A stretch of DNA of 64,000 nucleotides from Candidatus Altimarinota bacterium (GCA_029233985.1 JARGOK010000002.1:496001-560000), one strand, 5' to 3'; counted from the first letter of the stretch, positions 26,838 through 35,668 are shown. Made by a program: numbers and translations. Notes: a model not told the origin generated them from the letters alone.

Positions 26838-27704
26838 TTAAATACTATATTCCCCCAATAACCCCTTTGGTCTCCAATACATCAACAAGATCAAAATCAT
26901 TCCATAAGAAATCTGCTGACATTGTGCCAAAACACTACTTGGAAGCCCCAAAAAACGAAGCGCCTCTGGAAGAAGGATCAAAAGAACAGCACCCAAAACT
27001 GAGCCTCTCAAAGAAGCCAAGCCTCCTAAAATAGCCATCACCAAGAGCAATACCGATAAATGATACTGAAAGAGCAGAGGATCAATCGCTGAAATATGGC
27101 TCGCTAAAAAAGACCCAGCAAAACTCGCAAACACACTGCTCAGCACAAACACACTGCGACGATATCCATCCGCATCATGACCAGAAACCTGCGTCACTCG
27201 TTGGTTTTCACGAGTCGCTCGAATAATCACTCCATAAGAAGAATCCAAGATTTTTTTCAAACTCCACAAACTCACCAGTAAAACGGCTAAAATAAAAATG
27301 AAAAACCCCAGCTTCGGGTTTTCCCAAGTCTTCACAAATTCCGGTAAAGCAATTCCCTTCAGTCCAATCGCACCATTTGTCACAGACTGCCAATTCAAAA
27401 ACACATTGTAGCCAATAAAAGAAAACCCAAACGACACCAACACAAAAGCATCATCCTTAAGCTTCAACAATGGAAAAGAAACAATCCAAGCCACAATAGC
27501 CGTGATCAATGCAGCCAAGAAAAAAGAAACCGGATAACTCAATCCTTGCGTTTTCATAAAGTAAGCTAATCCATAAGCTCCCATACCCATAAACGCCCCA
27601 TGGTTAAGCGAGACCAATCCCGTAAAACCTGAAGCATAGTTCTGACCAAGTACCGCCAAGCTATAAATAGCAGCTAGAATCGATATATGAAGCAAGTAAT
27701 CCAA
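26838..27704 (-). CDS. livM: Branched-chain amino acid ABC transporter permease, LivM type
   Basis: The 288-residue permease has about eight to nine hydrophobic helices. The start LLHISILAAIYSLAVLGQNYASGFTG, then LVSLNHGAFMGMGAY, is typical of LivM, as are RATRENQRVTQVSGHDADGYRR (the ATPase-coupling EAA-like loop) and AILGGLASLRGSVLGAVLL near the end. It forms the membrane channel together with LivH, whose gene is immediately upstream. Length is at the short end for LivM, with no large N-terminal extension. Confidence 0.9.
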   Translation of the reverse strand: MDYLLHISILAAIYSLAVLGQNYASGFTGLVSLNHGAFMGMGAYGLAYFMKTQGLSYPVSFFLAALITAIVAWIVSFPLLKLKDDAFVLVSFGFSFIGYNVFLNWQSVTNGAIGLKGIALPEFVKTWENPKLGFFIFILAVLLVSLWSLKKILDSSYGVIIRATRENQRVTQVSGHDADGYRRSVFVLSSVFASFAGSFLASHISAIDPLLFQYHLSVLLLVMAILGGLASLRGSVLGAVLLILLPEALRFLGLPSSVLAQCQQISYGMILILLMYWRPKGLLGEYSI

Positions 27705-27752
27705 TAGAACTGTTAAGATTTTAAAATTTGATAATTCAGGGAATTCAGAAAA

Positions 27753-28628
27753 TCACTCTATACTCACCAATCTCCGTTTACTAAAAACCCCCTCCGGCTT
27801 CCACAAAAGCACCACTGCCAACAAAACAAAAGCCACCGTATCCTGCCATTGCCCTCCAAATACATATACCCCAAAGTTCTCAGCAATACCCAAGATCAAA
27901 CCTCCAAGCAGTGTTCCTCGTACGGATCCCAAGCCACCAATAATCGCAGCAATAAAAGCCTTAATCACAAAAAACACCCCGTACGTTGGTTTTACACCAA
28001 TTTCCAAAGCATACATCGAAGCACTCACCGCACTCAAAAAGCTTCCCAACACATACACCCATAAAATAATCGTCTCTGTCTTGATCCCAAGAACCTTTGT
28101 CAACTCCTGGTTATCCCCGATTGCTCGGATCGCCATCCCAATCTTCGTCTTCTGTAAAAATAGCTCCAGCAACACCACCATCAGTACAGCCGTCACTGCA
28201 ATCGCCAATTGATTCGCCGTAATAAACATCCCAAAGAACTCATAGCCCTTTAAGATCTGATCACTCAAAGAGACCGATTTCGTCGTGTCTCCCCATACTA
28301 ATGAAGCAAAATTCTGAAGAATTATCAGCAACCCAAATGAAGCCACCATAATAACCAATGGCGAACTCTTCCGGCGATACATTGGACGAAAGAGCAGTAC
28401 ATAAGACCCAAGCCCAAAGACAATTGAAACCAAAGCACCCAAAAAAACAGCAATCGGAAAAGGAACAGCAAACCGCTCCATGAGAAAGAGCAGCACATAC
28501 ACTCCCCATACAGCAATCACTCCATAAGCGAGATTAAAATATCGAACCGTCGAATAGATTAAGGAAAAACCTACCCCCATTAGGGCATAAGCTGATCCAA
28601 CAATGAGTCCATTTAGTAAAATTTGCAT
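27753..28628 (-). CDS. livH: Branched-chain amino acid ABC transporter permease, LivH type
   Basis: The 291-residue permease begins QILLNGLIVGSAYALMGVGF, then SLIYSTVRYFNLAYG, the LivH signature. The coupling loop reads MAIRAIGDNQELTKVLGIKTE, and AAIIGGLGSVRGTLLGGLILG lies near the end. About eight membrane helices are visible. It is the first permease gene after the binding-protein gene, separated by 114 nt that carry no obvious terminator. Together with LivM it should form the import channel. Confidence 0.9.
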   Translation of the reverse strand: MQILLNGLIVGSAYALMGVGFSLIYSTVRYFNLAYGVIAVWGVYVLLFLMERFAVPFPIAVFLGALVSIVFGLGSYVLLFRPMYRRKSSPLVIMVASFGLLIILQNFASLVWGDTTKSVSLSDQILKGYEFFGMFITANQLAIAVTAVLMVVLLELFLQKTKIGMAIRAIGDNQELTKVLGIKTETIILWVYVLGSFLSAVSASMYALEIGVKPTYGVFFVIKAFIAAIIGGLGSVRGTLLGGLILGIAENFGVYVFGGQWQDTVAFVLLAVVLLWKPEGVFSKRRLVSIE

Positions 28629-28742
28629 ATCTCTATTCTTTGAAGGCGCAACACCCCCATTAAAAGGGCAAAAAAAGATCCTGAAAATGTGTTATTCCTC
28701 TTTCAAAAGGGCTAGGCTTAGGCTATCAAATGAATAAAATTT

Positions 28743-29942
28743 TTATTCATCAAAACCTTCTTCATCTTCACTTTCTTCACTTTCAACAATATTTTCATCA
28801 TCTTCGCTGAGCAAAACAAAGGATCCATCTTTCGCAATCATCACCCCAGGAGTCAAACTGACATCACCATTCTTATCAAATTTTGAAAGGCCACCAATGC
28901 CTTCGAAACCTTCCATCGCATACAAATAGTCTTTCAAAGCTGAAGCATCGTATCCAACTTCAGTGATAGCCTGCTTCAAAATATTCATTTTATCCCAATT
29001 CAATAACATAAAGGCAGTTGCAGAGGGCTCACGGTTATTACGAGCAACAAAGTCATCTATAAATTTCTTTACGACAGAGTCCGATTCATCAGCAGCCATA
29101 ATCACAATTTTGATTCCTTCAGTAGCATCCTTTCCAATGTCAAAAAACTCAGTTCCTGAAAGCACATCACCACCAAACATCGGAAGCTCAACACCCAGTT
29201 CTGCGGCTTGCTTCACGATGAATCCTCCAGGAGAAACTTCACCAGGAATCAGGACTAATGCCTCAGCTTCAGAGTCTTTCACTTTCTGAAGAATCGTTTT
29301 GAAATCCGTTGTTCCTGAATTAAAGGCCTCATCTACTACCAATTCTACCCCTGCTCCTGGAAGCTTGTCCTGAAGAGCTTTCCGATAAGCAGCTGAATAA
29401 TCATTATTTTGAGAGATAAGAGCAATCTTGGAATATTGATCAACGAGATCAACCAAAACAGTTGAGCTATTTGCATCAGAAGGAGCATTTCTAAAGACAT
29501 AGTCTCCAGCATCTGTTATTTCAGGGCTAGTAGAAAAACTACTAAAGGCAAGAACCTTCTCTTGCTCAGCTATTGGGGCAATCCCAAGAGTCTCACCACT
29601 ACACAATCCTCCTAAAAGAACTTGAACCTTGTTGATGGCAATGAGTTTTTGAGCAGCACTAGCAGCTTCTTGCCCATTACATTTCCCATCTTCGTAAACG
29701 ATCTCTACTTTCTTGCCATCGATCTCAGGATTTTGTTCCAACCACATTTCAAGTGTTGCTTTTTCATCTTGTCCGAGACTTGCAGCATCTCCAGTCAAAG
29801 GACCGATATACCCCATACGAATCACTTCACCTCCAAATGGGTTTTCTGGCGAAGCTGTTTCTGGGCGCCCATCAGGACTCACTTCCCCACATGCTGTAAG
29901 GACAAACAAGCTCATCATGAGTACTGAGAATATTTTTTTCAT
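28743..29942 (-). CDS. livK: Substrate-binding lipoprotein, LivK/Leu-Ile-Val-binding family
   Basis: The 399-residue precursor has a lipoprotein signal with lipobox LTAC (about residues 15-18), so the mature protein is lipid-anchored at Cys18. IRMGYIGPLTGDAASLGQ and QKLIAINKVQVLLGGLCSGE are characteristic of periplasmic-binding-protein type 1 receptors of branched-chain amino acids and amides. The acidic C-terminus (DDENIVESEESEDEE) is an unusual tail. The gene starts at the ATG at 29942 and leads the K-H-M-G-F set. In a single-membrane or reduced-envelope cell it would present substrate at the outer face of the membrane. Confidence 0.9.
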   Translation of the reverse strand: MKKIFSVLMMSLFVLTACGEVSPDGRPETASPENPFGGEVIRMGYIGPLTGDAASLGQDEKATLEMWLEQNPEIDGKKVEIVYEDGKCNGQEAASAAQKLIAINKVQVLLGGLCSGETLGIAPIAEQEKVLAFSSFSTSPEITDAGDYVFRNAPSDANSSTVLVDLVDQYSKIALISQNNDYSAAYRKALQDKLPGAGVELVVDEAFNSGTTDFKTILQKVKDSEAEALVLIPGEVSPGGFIVKQAAELGVELPMFGGDVLSGTEFFDIGKDATEGIKIVIMAADESDSVVKKFIDDFVARNNREPSATAFMLLNWDKMNILKQAITEVGYDASALKDYLYAMEGFEGIGGLSKFDKNGDVSLTPGVMIAKDGSFVLLSEDDENIVESEESEDEEGFDE

Positions 29943-29965
29943 CACAAAAAATTAAGAAAATACAC

Positions 29966-29986
29966 AAAAAAGTGTAGCACTCTTTT
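29966..29986 (-). terminator. Terminator-like hairpin after the Crp-type gene
   Basis: On the minus strand aaaagagtg-cta-cacttttttg forms a short stem with a T run 36 nt past the stop of the regulator gene and just before livK. It is A/T-rich and short, so it may leak into the transporter genes. Confidence 0.45.
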
Positions 29987-30021
29987 ACTCGAAGCGACAA
30001 GTGAGCTCCTACAATCAAATT

Positions 30022-30690
30022 TTATGCATCTTGCAAGCGTCTTTCCAAAGCCCTTCGGTTCAAAATAGTAATTCTTTGTCCTCTTTTATCAATCCATCCA
30101 GTCTTTATCATCTTGGAAATCTCTCGAGAAAGCACTTCACGTACCGTCCCAATCTGCTCGGCCATCGTAGTAATCGTATCTGGCAAGACCACTTCATTCA
30201 TTTTCGCCTGATCTGCTAAATCCAAAAGGTGTACAATAAATCGCTGATCAACAGCATATACCGCCATAGTAGTATACGCCTCACCATACTTTCGAATCCG
30301 CTGTACAAAGCCCTGAATGACAAACAAACTCAGCTCATGATATGTTTTAATAAGCTCAAAAAATTTTTCTCGTGGGATAACAAATACCTTCGCAGGACCC
30401 AAGATCGCACAAGTCACAAACATCGGCTTGTGATCGAACAAACTCACCAAAGCAAAGGTTTGTCCAGGCCGTACTGTTCGAAGAATACGCTGCTGACCTC
30501 CTTTACTGTGTTTTTTGATCTGAATACGCCCAGAAGCCAACACATAAAAATCCGTCTCATTATCCCCTGCCTCAAACAAAGTATCTCCAGGTTGGAATTC
30601 TCGAATCTCCCCTGCTTCAATCAACGCTTTGCGAAGTTCGACTGAAAAAGCTTGGAAAAAAGAAAGATGAGCAAGTTCGGAGGCTTTCAT
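30022..30690 (-). CDS. Crp/Fnr-family transcription regulator
   Basis: The 222-residue protein has a cyclic-nucleotide-binding-like beta roll (about 12-130, EFQPGDTLFEAGDNETDFYV). A dimer helix follows, and then a winged helix-turn-helix (TITTMAEQIGTVREVLSREISKM at about 170-195, the recognition helix containing VREVLSRE). No cysteine cluster of Fnr type is seen, so a small ligand is more likely than an iron-sulfur cluster. It lies directly upstream of the livKHMGF genes on the same strand, which makes it a candidate local regulator of the importer. The ligand and targets are unknown. Confidence 0.88.
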   Translation of the reverse strand: MKASELAHLSFFQAFSVELRKALIEAGEIREFQPGDTLFEAGDNETDFYVLASGRIQIKKHSKGGQQRILRTVRPGQTFALVSLFDHKPMFVTCAILGPAKVFVIPREKFFELIKTYHELSLFVIQGFVQRIRKYGEAYTTMAVYAVDQRFIVHLLDLADQAKMNEVVLPDTITTMAEQIGTVREVLSREISKMIKTGWIDKRGQRITILNRRALERRLQDA

Positions 30691-30747
30691 AGAGAAAAAT
30701 CAGTAAAGAAAAACAAGGAGAAACAGCAGCCTAAAACAAAAATGCTG

Positions 30748-31584
30748 TCAACAATCAACAACATCAATATCAAACAACCGCTTCGCATTCTCATCAGAAA
30801 CCTTGTCAAACTCACCCAACTCAATCCCTCTTACTTCCGCCACCACTTTGGCGGTCTTTACCACATAGCTCGGTTCGTTTCGCTCACCTCTGTGCGGCTG
30901 GGGTGGCAAAAAAGGACAATCTGTCTCTACTACAATCTGCTCAAGAGGAATCTCAGCAGCTATCTCTCTCAGCTCAGAAGAATTCGGATATGTCACCACT
31001 CCAGAAAAAGAAATCAACCATCCTCGTTCGATAATTGCACGAGCAATAGCCTTCCCACCAGAAAAACAATGAAAGACCACTTTATCAGCCTTCATCCCAA
31101 CATCATCGAGTACCTCCAAGCAATCTCTCTCCGCCTCATTCATCCCATCACGACCTTCTTCCGGACGCTTCGTAGCTCTTAAGTGAATCACAACCGGCAA
31201 ATTAACCTCCTGAGCCAACTCACACTGCAGCTTCAAAGCCATCATCTGCCCTTTACGATCATAAGGCTCATGATAATAATCAATCCCAATCTCTCCAATC
31301 GCCACAATTTTATCTGAAAAATCCAACAGCTTCCTCATCCAATCAAGAAAAACTCCAGACTCCAGACTTTCTACACCCACCTCCTTCACTTCTGTTGGAT
31401 GCAAACCCACAGTCGCATGCATAAAGTCATACTGCTCAGCCAACTTCACCGCCTGTTCGGAGGTTTCTTCATCACACCCTACTTGCACCATTGTATGCAC
31501 ACCAGCTTCTTGAGCCCGTCGGATCACTTCTTCGCGATCGTCATCGAAGTGCTTGAACCAGAGGTGGGAATGAGTATCAATCAC
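30748..31584 (-). CDS. tatD: TatD-family metal-dependent DNase
   Basis: The 278-residue TIM-barrel hydrolase starts MIDTHSHLWF, with the two metal-binding histidines. It then shows GEIGIDYYHE (bridging Glu), VIHLRA, VFHCFSGG and VETDCPFLPPQPHRGERNEP, the full set of TatD signatures. TatD enzymes act as 3'-5' exonucleases or AP endonucleases in DNA repair. Translation starts at GTG (31584). The insert around ATKRPEEGRDGMNEAERD is slightly longer than usual. It sits between the Crp-type gene and RNase Y, all on the minus strand. Confidence 0.94.
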   Translation of the reverse strand: MIDTHSHLWFKHFDDDREEVIRRAQEAGVHTMVQVGCDEETSEQAVKLAEQYDFMHATVGLHPTEVKEVGVESLESGVFLDWMRKLLDFSDKIVAIGEIGIDYYHEPYDRKGQMMALKLQCELAQEVNLPVVIHLRATKRPEEGRDGMNEAERDCLEVLDDVGMKADKVVFHCFSGGKAIARAIIERGWLISFSGVVTYPNSSELREIAAEIPLEQIVVETDCPFLPPQPHRGERNEPSYVVKTAKVVAEVRGIELGEFDKVSDENAKRLFDIDVVDC

Positions 31585-31651
31585 AGGAAAGGATAAAAAA
31601 GATTATAACCATGCTAAGGATAGATACTTCCATCAAAAGACTCAAGAAAAG

Positions 31652-31683
31652 AAAAAGAGTCCTGATAAATTCAGAACTCTTTA
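31652..31683 (-). terminator. Terminator after RNase Y gene
   Basis: On the minus strand aaagagttctga-attta-tcaggactcttt forms a strong hairpin followed by a T-rich stretch, 40 nt past the rny stop. Between stop and hairpin lies a 9-nt-periodic purine-rich array (aaagatgct, gaggatgcg, aaagattct, gatgatgga, aaggataaa). Confidence 0.8.
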
Positions 31684-31722
31684 TCCTTTCCATCATCAGA
31701 ATCTTTCGCATCCTCAGCATCT

Positions 31723-33264
31723 TTATTTAGCGTACTCCACTACTCTTGTCTCCCGGATCACATTCACCTTGATTTGACCTGGATAATCCAAGTTCGTCTC
31801 ATACTCCTGAGCAATAGTCTTCGAAAGCTTCATCATCTCTGTATCAGTGATCTTGTTTGGCTCAACAAGCACACGAACTTCACGTCCTGCTTGGATCGCA
31901 TAACACTTCTTAACCCCTTCTTTGTTATTCGCAATCTCCTCGAGCTGCTTCATTCGCTTCACAAAGGCCTCAGCATTTTCACGACGAGCACCAGGACGAG
32001 CAGATGAAATCGCATCAGCCGCCATCACGATAAAGTCTTCGAGTGATTTTGGTGGGATATCCTCATGATGAGCTCCCACTGCATAACAAATTCGTTCTGG
32101 AAGACCAAATTTTTCAAGAATATCTTTTCCAATCAAAGCATGATTTCCTTCTATCTCATGATCCACAGCTTTTCCAATATCATGAAGGAACCCAGCCGTC
32201 TTCGCCACTTCTACATCAGCTCCAATCTCAGAAGCCAAAGCAGCAGACAAAAATCCAACCTCAAGAGAATGTTTCAAGACATTTTGACCATAAGATGTTC
32301 GAAATCGAAGCCGACCAATTAATTTGACCAAATTTGGGTGAAGCCCCGTCACTCCAATCTCAAGCACAGCCTTATCACCAAGTCCTTTAATCAATTCAGA
32401 AGTCTCATCTTTTACCTTTTCAAGCATTTCTTCGATCCGAGCTGGATGAATCCGTCCATCTTCTATCAAACGCTCAAGAGTGATCTTTGCAACATAACGT
32501 CGCAGTAGATCAAAACCAGAGATGATAATAGAATTAGGTGTGTCATCTACGATCACATCAACACCTGTGAGATGCTCAAAAGCGTTAATATTCCGACCTT
32601 CTTTTCCAATAATTCGTCCCTTCATATCATCACTCGGCAAAGTCACAACTGTTGCCGTCGACTCAGTCGTCACTTCTGCAGCATACTTTTGCACTGCCTG
32701 GGTGATAATCCATTTTGCCTTCTCACCAGCCATACCTTTTGCTTTTTCTTCTTCTTCAAGAATTTTCTTCTGAATATCATCTTGAGCAATTTCTTCGATC
32801 AAACTAAAGAGCTGTTCTTTTGCCTCATCTTTATTCATACCAGCAACCTGCTCGAGCTTTTCTACTTCTTGCCCTTTCATTTTCTCCAGCTCTTCTTTGA
32901 GTTTTGTGACATTGGCATCCTTCTCAGCCACCTCAGCAATCTTTTTTTCAACTTCACCCTGTTTTTTTTCCAGGTTTTCTTCTTTTGTAGAAAGACGTTC
33001 TTCTACTTTTTCGATTCTTTGACGCATTTCTGACTCTTCACCAGCAATAGATTGCTGGCGTTTTGAAGCTTTTTCTTCCATATGAAGAGCCTTTTTTTCT
33101 GCTTCCAGCATCATTTCCTGAGCCTTAATTTTAGCTTTTTCAATACGATCATGATTTTGACGACGTATTTCAGAAGCTTTATCTTCGAGCTTTGGCTTTA
33201 CAACAAAATAAACAATCGCTCCTGCAGCAACTGATCCGAGTAAAAATGGGAGTATTGATTCCAT
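31723..33264 (-). CDS. rny: Ribonuclease Y
   Basis: This 513-residue membrane-anchored endoribonuclease starts bulk mRNA decay. An N-terminal helix (about 4-22) anchors it, followed by a long coiled coil to about 190. The KH RNA-binding domain has GRIIGKEGRNINAFEHLTGV near 212. The HD phosphodiesterase domain has the metal motif in AGFLHDIGKAVDHE, plus NHALIGKDI. The length and domain order are standard. A promoter 285 nt upstream suggests an unusually long leader. Confidence 0.96.
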   Translation of the reverse strand: MESILPFLLGSVAAGAIVYFVVKPKLEDKASEIRRQNHDRIEKAKIKAQEMMLEAEKKALHMEEKASKRQQSIAGEESEMRQRIEKVEERLSTKEENLEKKQGEVEKKIAEVAEKDANVTKLKEELEKMKGQEVEKLEQVAGMNKDEAKEQLFSLIEEIAQDDIQKKILEEEEKAKGMAGEKAKWIITQAVQKYAAEVTTESTATVVTLPSDDMKGRIIGKEGRNINAFEHLTGVDVIVDDTPNSIIISGFDLLRRYVAKITLERLIEDGRIHPARIEEMLEKVKDETSELIKGLGDKAVLEIGVTGLHPNLVKLIGRLRFRTSYGQNVLKHSLEVGFLSAALASEIGADVEVAKTAGFLHDIGKAVDHEIEGNHALIGKDILEKFGLPERICYAVGAHHEDIPPKSLEDFIVMAADAISSARPGARRENAEAFVKRMKQLEEIANNKEGVKKCYAIQAGREVRVLVEPNKITDTEMMKLSKTIAQEYETNLDYPGQIKVNVIRETRVVEYAK

Positions 33265-33541
33265 GGTAAACCGTTATAAAAATTGAAGAATAATGATTCT
33301 CCTGAACGGACTTCCAATATTTCTTCGAGTATTTTTACATCACATCACTCCCCTTAAAAAAGAAAAGGACGCTTACAGTATCTATAGAGAAGATCGTATA
33401 ATGATTGAGGTAAAAGTGGTGTTACAGACAAATATCGTCGTGTTTCCGGGTATTCTTGCAAGATCTAAAATGATTCGAGAGCCTCTTTGTCAGTGAATTC
33501 GAAGAAAGTCAGTGTTCCATTCAGTCAAAAATTTCTTAAGT
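33265..33541 (-). promoter_or_regulatory. Long 5' leader of rny
   Basis: If transcription starts near 33541 from the promoter at 33549-33577, the rny message has about 277 nt of untranslated leader. No open frame of note lies in it. RNase E, the functional analogue in other bacteria, is controlled through its leader; a similar feedback role here is inference. Confidence 0.4.
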
Positions 33542-33548
33542 CAAAAAC

Positions 33549-33577
33549 AGTATAGCAAAACTAATTGACACACACAA
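33549..33577 (-). promoter_or_regulatory. Candidate rny promoter
   Basis: On the minus strand TTGTGT (33572-33577), a 17-nt spacer and TATACT (33549-33554). The -10 matches five of six positions and the -35 is weaker. Confidence 0.5.
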
Positions 33578-33578
33578 G

Positions 33579-33596
33579 ATAGCGATTTCTCGCTAT
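33579..33596. promoter_or_regulatory. Perfect 7-4-7 inverted repeat beside the rny promoter
   Basis: atagcga-tttc-tcgctat starts 2 nt beyond the -35 hexamer of the rny promoter. No T run follows on either strand, so an operator is more likely than a terminator. The stretch from here to 33782 otherwise shows no gene I can support. Confidence 0.45.
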
Positions 33597-33782
33597 GTGG
33601 AGAGAAGCCAGAAAAGAACCTTGTCAAAAAAACGAAACATGTCAATACACGATCTAAACTCGAATATATCCAATATTCAAACCCCATCCCGACAAACATA
33701 ACAATCCCCAATATATAGCGTAGAGGCTCAAGTCTATCGCAGATGACTAAGGCTCGCACTTAAAAGTTCCTTTCCTAAAAAG

Positions 33783-34532
33783 CTACAATCGCCCACTCAT
33801 ATACTTCTTCACAAACCCCAAAGATTTCTCCAAACTCCTCATCATAATCCGATCATCACCCACTCCCAAAGCTCGAGGACGTACCACAAGAGACACATCT
33901 CCCTTGTACTGATCTCCTTTGAGCTTCGTTAAAAAACTCTCCAAAGGCATAATGCCTTTATCCAACATACTCCCCTCTTTTCCCTTATCAACATTAGAAA
34001 GATGCACGTGCTTTAAATGAGGCTTTAATACATCATAAACCCGCATCAGATCCTGATTTTTCCCATACAGGTTCGAGATATCGAGACACACTTGCTCAAA
34101 ATTCTGCAAATCAGCCACACTGGTCATAGAACGACCTGGAATAAACCCAAGTGTGTATTCAGAACCTCCATTTTTCAATGCAATATCCAATTGATACTTC
34201 TTTCGAAGTTTGGGAACTTCTTTTTTCAGCCAACTCTTGTAGGTGAAATCAAAAATCTTTGGTGGATCAAGGATCACCATCTTTGCTCCCACATCTTGAG
34301 CAATCTCAAGAGCCAAGCTGGATTGCTTCACAGTGCTATTTCGGAAAGTTCGCACGACACGTATCTTCAAACCATGTTCCTTTTGGAGCTCATTCAAGTA
34401 TTCCGCATTCTGAGTATCAAACAAATGCAAATCAAGAGCTACTTCAATTCCATCAAAACCGACCTCCTTGGCAAACCGAAAGATTCGACTGAGTCCATAC
34501 CCCTTCAAACTATCTGTAGAAAGCAACACCAT
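33783..34532 (-). CDS. Sugar phosphate isomerase/epimerase-like TIM barrel
   Basis: The 249-residue protein fits the xylose-isomerase-like/AP-endonuclease-2 superfamily. The segment RIFRFAKEVGFDGIEVALD is the usual first barrel unit. The others are KMVILDPPKIF, VCLDISNLYGKNQDLMRVYDVL and KHVHLSNVDKGKEG, with His and Asp/Glu in metal-binding positions. These enzymes isomerise sugars or hydrolyse DNA at abasic sites; this short version, without the triple-metal endonuclease IV pattern, fits sugar metabolism better. A candidate promoter lies at 34554-34581. The substrate is not predictable. Confidence 0.75.
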   Translation of the reverse strand: MVLLSTDSLKGYGLSRIFRFAKEVGFDGIEVALDLHLFDTQNAEYLNELQKEHGLKIRVVRTFRNSTVKQSSLALEIAQDVGAKMVILDPPKIFDFTYKSWLKKEVPKLRKKYQLDIALKNGGSEYTLGFIPGRSMTSVADLQNFEQVCLDISNLYGKNQDLMRVYDVLKPHLKHVHLSNVDKGKEGSMLDKGIMPLESFLTKLKGDQYKGDVSLVVRPRALGVGDDRIMMRSLEKSLGFVKKYMSGRL

Positions 34533-34553
34533 AACAAATCATTAAGTACTCAC

Positions 34554-34581
34554 AGTGTATGCTTTCAAAAAAAACGATCAA
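34554..34581 (-). promoter_or_regulatory. Candidate promoter for the TIM-barrel gene
   Basis: On the minus strand TTGATC (34576-34581), a 16-nt spacer and TACACT (34554-34559) precede the ATG at 34532 by 21 nt. Confidence 0.5.
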
Positions 34582-34623
34582 CACAAAACAAATAACCATC
34601 CCTCCTAAACCCTCAACCATCAA

Positions 34624-35508
34624 CTAAATCGAAAGAAAGAGCTCTTCTAAAAACAATCTCCTATTCACCTGAGTACTCGCAAAGAGCTCATGGACTTCTT
34701 GTATTCGATTCAATTGAGGAATATAGCTCCGAACACCCTCATGCCTGAGCCGCAAAGACAAATACACAAAAAACTGCTCCACATCAGACTGAAGCACTTC
34801 TTTTTTCGTCAAATGATCAGCCAAAGCAAAACGTTCCACCATATCTTTATCCAACATCAGAGCCGCATAATCATACAACTCCCGCAAGCGATCCAGTCGT
34901 TCTTGGTCCGCTAAAAGCGTGATCGCAAGACCAATTTTCCCCATAGAAAGCTTCATCACCTCTTCTACCAAAACTCCATTATGCGCAGTTTTTTCAAGAA
35001 ATTTTTGAACTTCAGGACCCGGCACTACGCTCATTCGGTATTGCTGAACCCGAGAAAGCACCGTCGGAATCAAAAGTTTTTCGGAACGAGTCGTCATAAA
35101 ATACAACATTCGCTGAGATGGTTCTTCTAAAACTTTTAAAAAAGCATTCGCTGCAGAATGAGTCATTCGTTCAAGATGCTCGATAAGACAAAAACTCCAC
35201 TGCCCTTCCGCCGTCCTCCTCGAAACAAATTCTTTCATCATTCGAACTTGATCCACCTTTAAGGATTCACCAGTATCATAAAAAGCCAACAGTCCACTTC
35301 CTTCGCCTGCTACGATCTGTTTTCCGAAAGAAGATGATTCGTCAAAAGCCTTCCCCGTCCGCAATTGTGAAACAATTTCTCGAACAAGTGACATCTTGCC
35401 AATATGCTCGGGTCCCATCAATAACGATGCATGATGCAGCTTCCCAGCCTCAAAAGCACGTTCAAACTGATTTTTTATCCGATCATGACCAATCACATTT
35501 TCAAACAT
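34624..35508 (-). CDS. holB: DNA polymerase III delta-prime subunit (clamp-loader ATPase homologue)
   Basis: The 294-residue protein begins MFENVIGHDRIKNQFERAFE, then KLHHASLLMGPEHIGKMSLV, the AAA+ start of HolB. The Walker A position reads GPEHIGKMS, keeping GxxxxGK. FCLIEHLERMTHSAANAFLKVLEEPS is the Walker B/sensor region and FMTTRSEKLLIPTVLSRVQ holds the arginine-finger SRxQ motif. It should work in loading the sliding clamp during replication. The 22 residues upstream of this ATG (from 35574) are hydrophobic and not family-like. The -10 hexamer lies only 9 nt before the start codon. Confidence 0.88.
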   Translation of the reverse strand: MFENVIGHDRIKNQFERAFEAGKLHHASLLMGPEHIGKMSLVREIVSQLRTGKAFDESSSFGKQIVAGEGSGLLAFYDTGESLKVDQVRMMKEFVSRRTAEGQWSFCLIEHLERMTHSAANAFLKVLEEPSQRMLYFMTTRSEKLLIPTVLSRVQQYRMSVVPGPEVQKFLEKTAHNGVLVEEVMKLSMGKIGLAITLLADQERLDRLRELYDYAALMLDKDMVERFALADHLTKKEVLQSDVEQFFVYLSLRLRHEGVRSYIPQLNRIQEVHELFASTQVNRRLFLEELFLSI

Positions 35509-35517
35509 AGTAGCAAA

Positions 35518-35545
35518 ACTATAGAGAAATATTATTTCAAAACAA
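35518..35545 (-). promoter_or_regulatory. Candidate holB promoter
   Basis: On the minus strand TTGTTT (35540-35545), 16 nt and TATAGT (35518-35523), with the ATG starting 9 nt further on. The leader would be only about two bases long. Confidence 0.5.
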
Positions 35546-35575
35546 AGAAAAAAAAACAATGCCACCTCCTGCATC

Positions 35576-35668
35576 TGTCATTCTGAGGGACAAAAAATCT
35601 TGATCTTGATTAAAGGACAAGTGATGAAGAATATCTATAAATTGCTAGCTCCATATCTCTGAATGACA
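35576..35668. mobile_element. MITE-like element, copy D
   Basis: A 93-bp non-coding segment is bounded by tgtcattctgag (35576-35587) and tctctgaatgaca (35656-35668), which are near-perfect inverted ends. It carries no gene. Copy E at 41313-41488 has the same ends, and copies A and C share the right-end interior. Confidence 0.5.

Noticed and set aside
28730-28750. A/T-only palindrome atgaataaaa-t-ttttattcat at the livK stop
   Set aside because: It overlaps the stop codon, is pure A/T-rich sequence with a 1-nt loop, and could easily arise by chance; no role is supported.
33541-33759. A 72-codon minus-strand frame with a GTG start between the TIM-barrel gene and rny
   Set aside because: It overlaps the probable rny promoter and its palindrome, has cysteine-rich random-looking sequence and no family-like motif.
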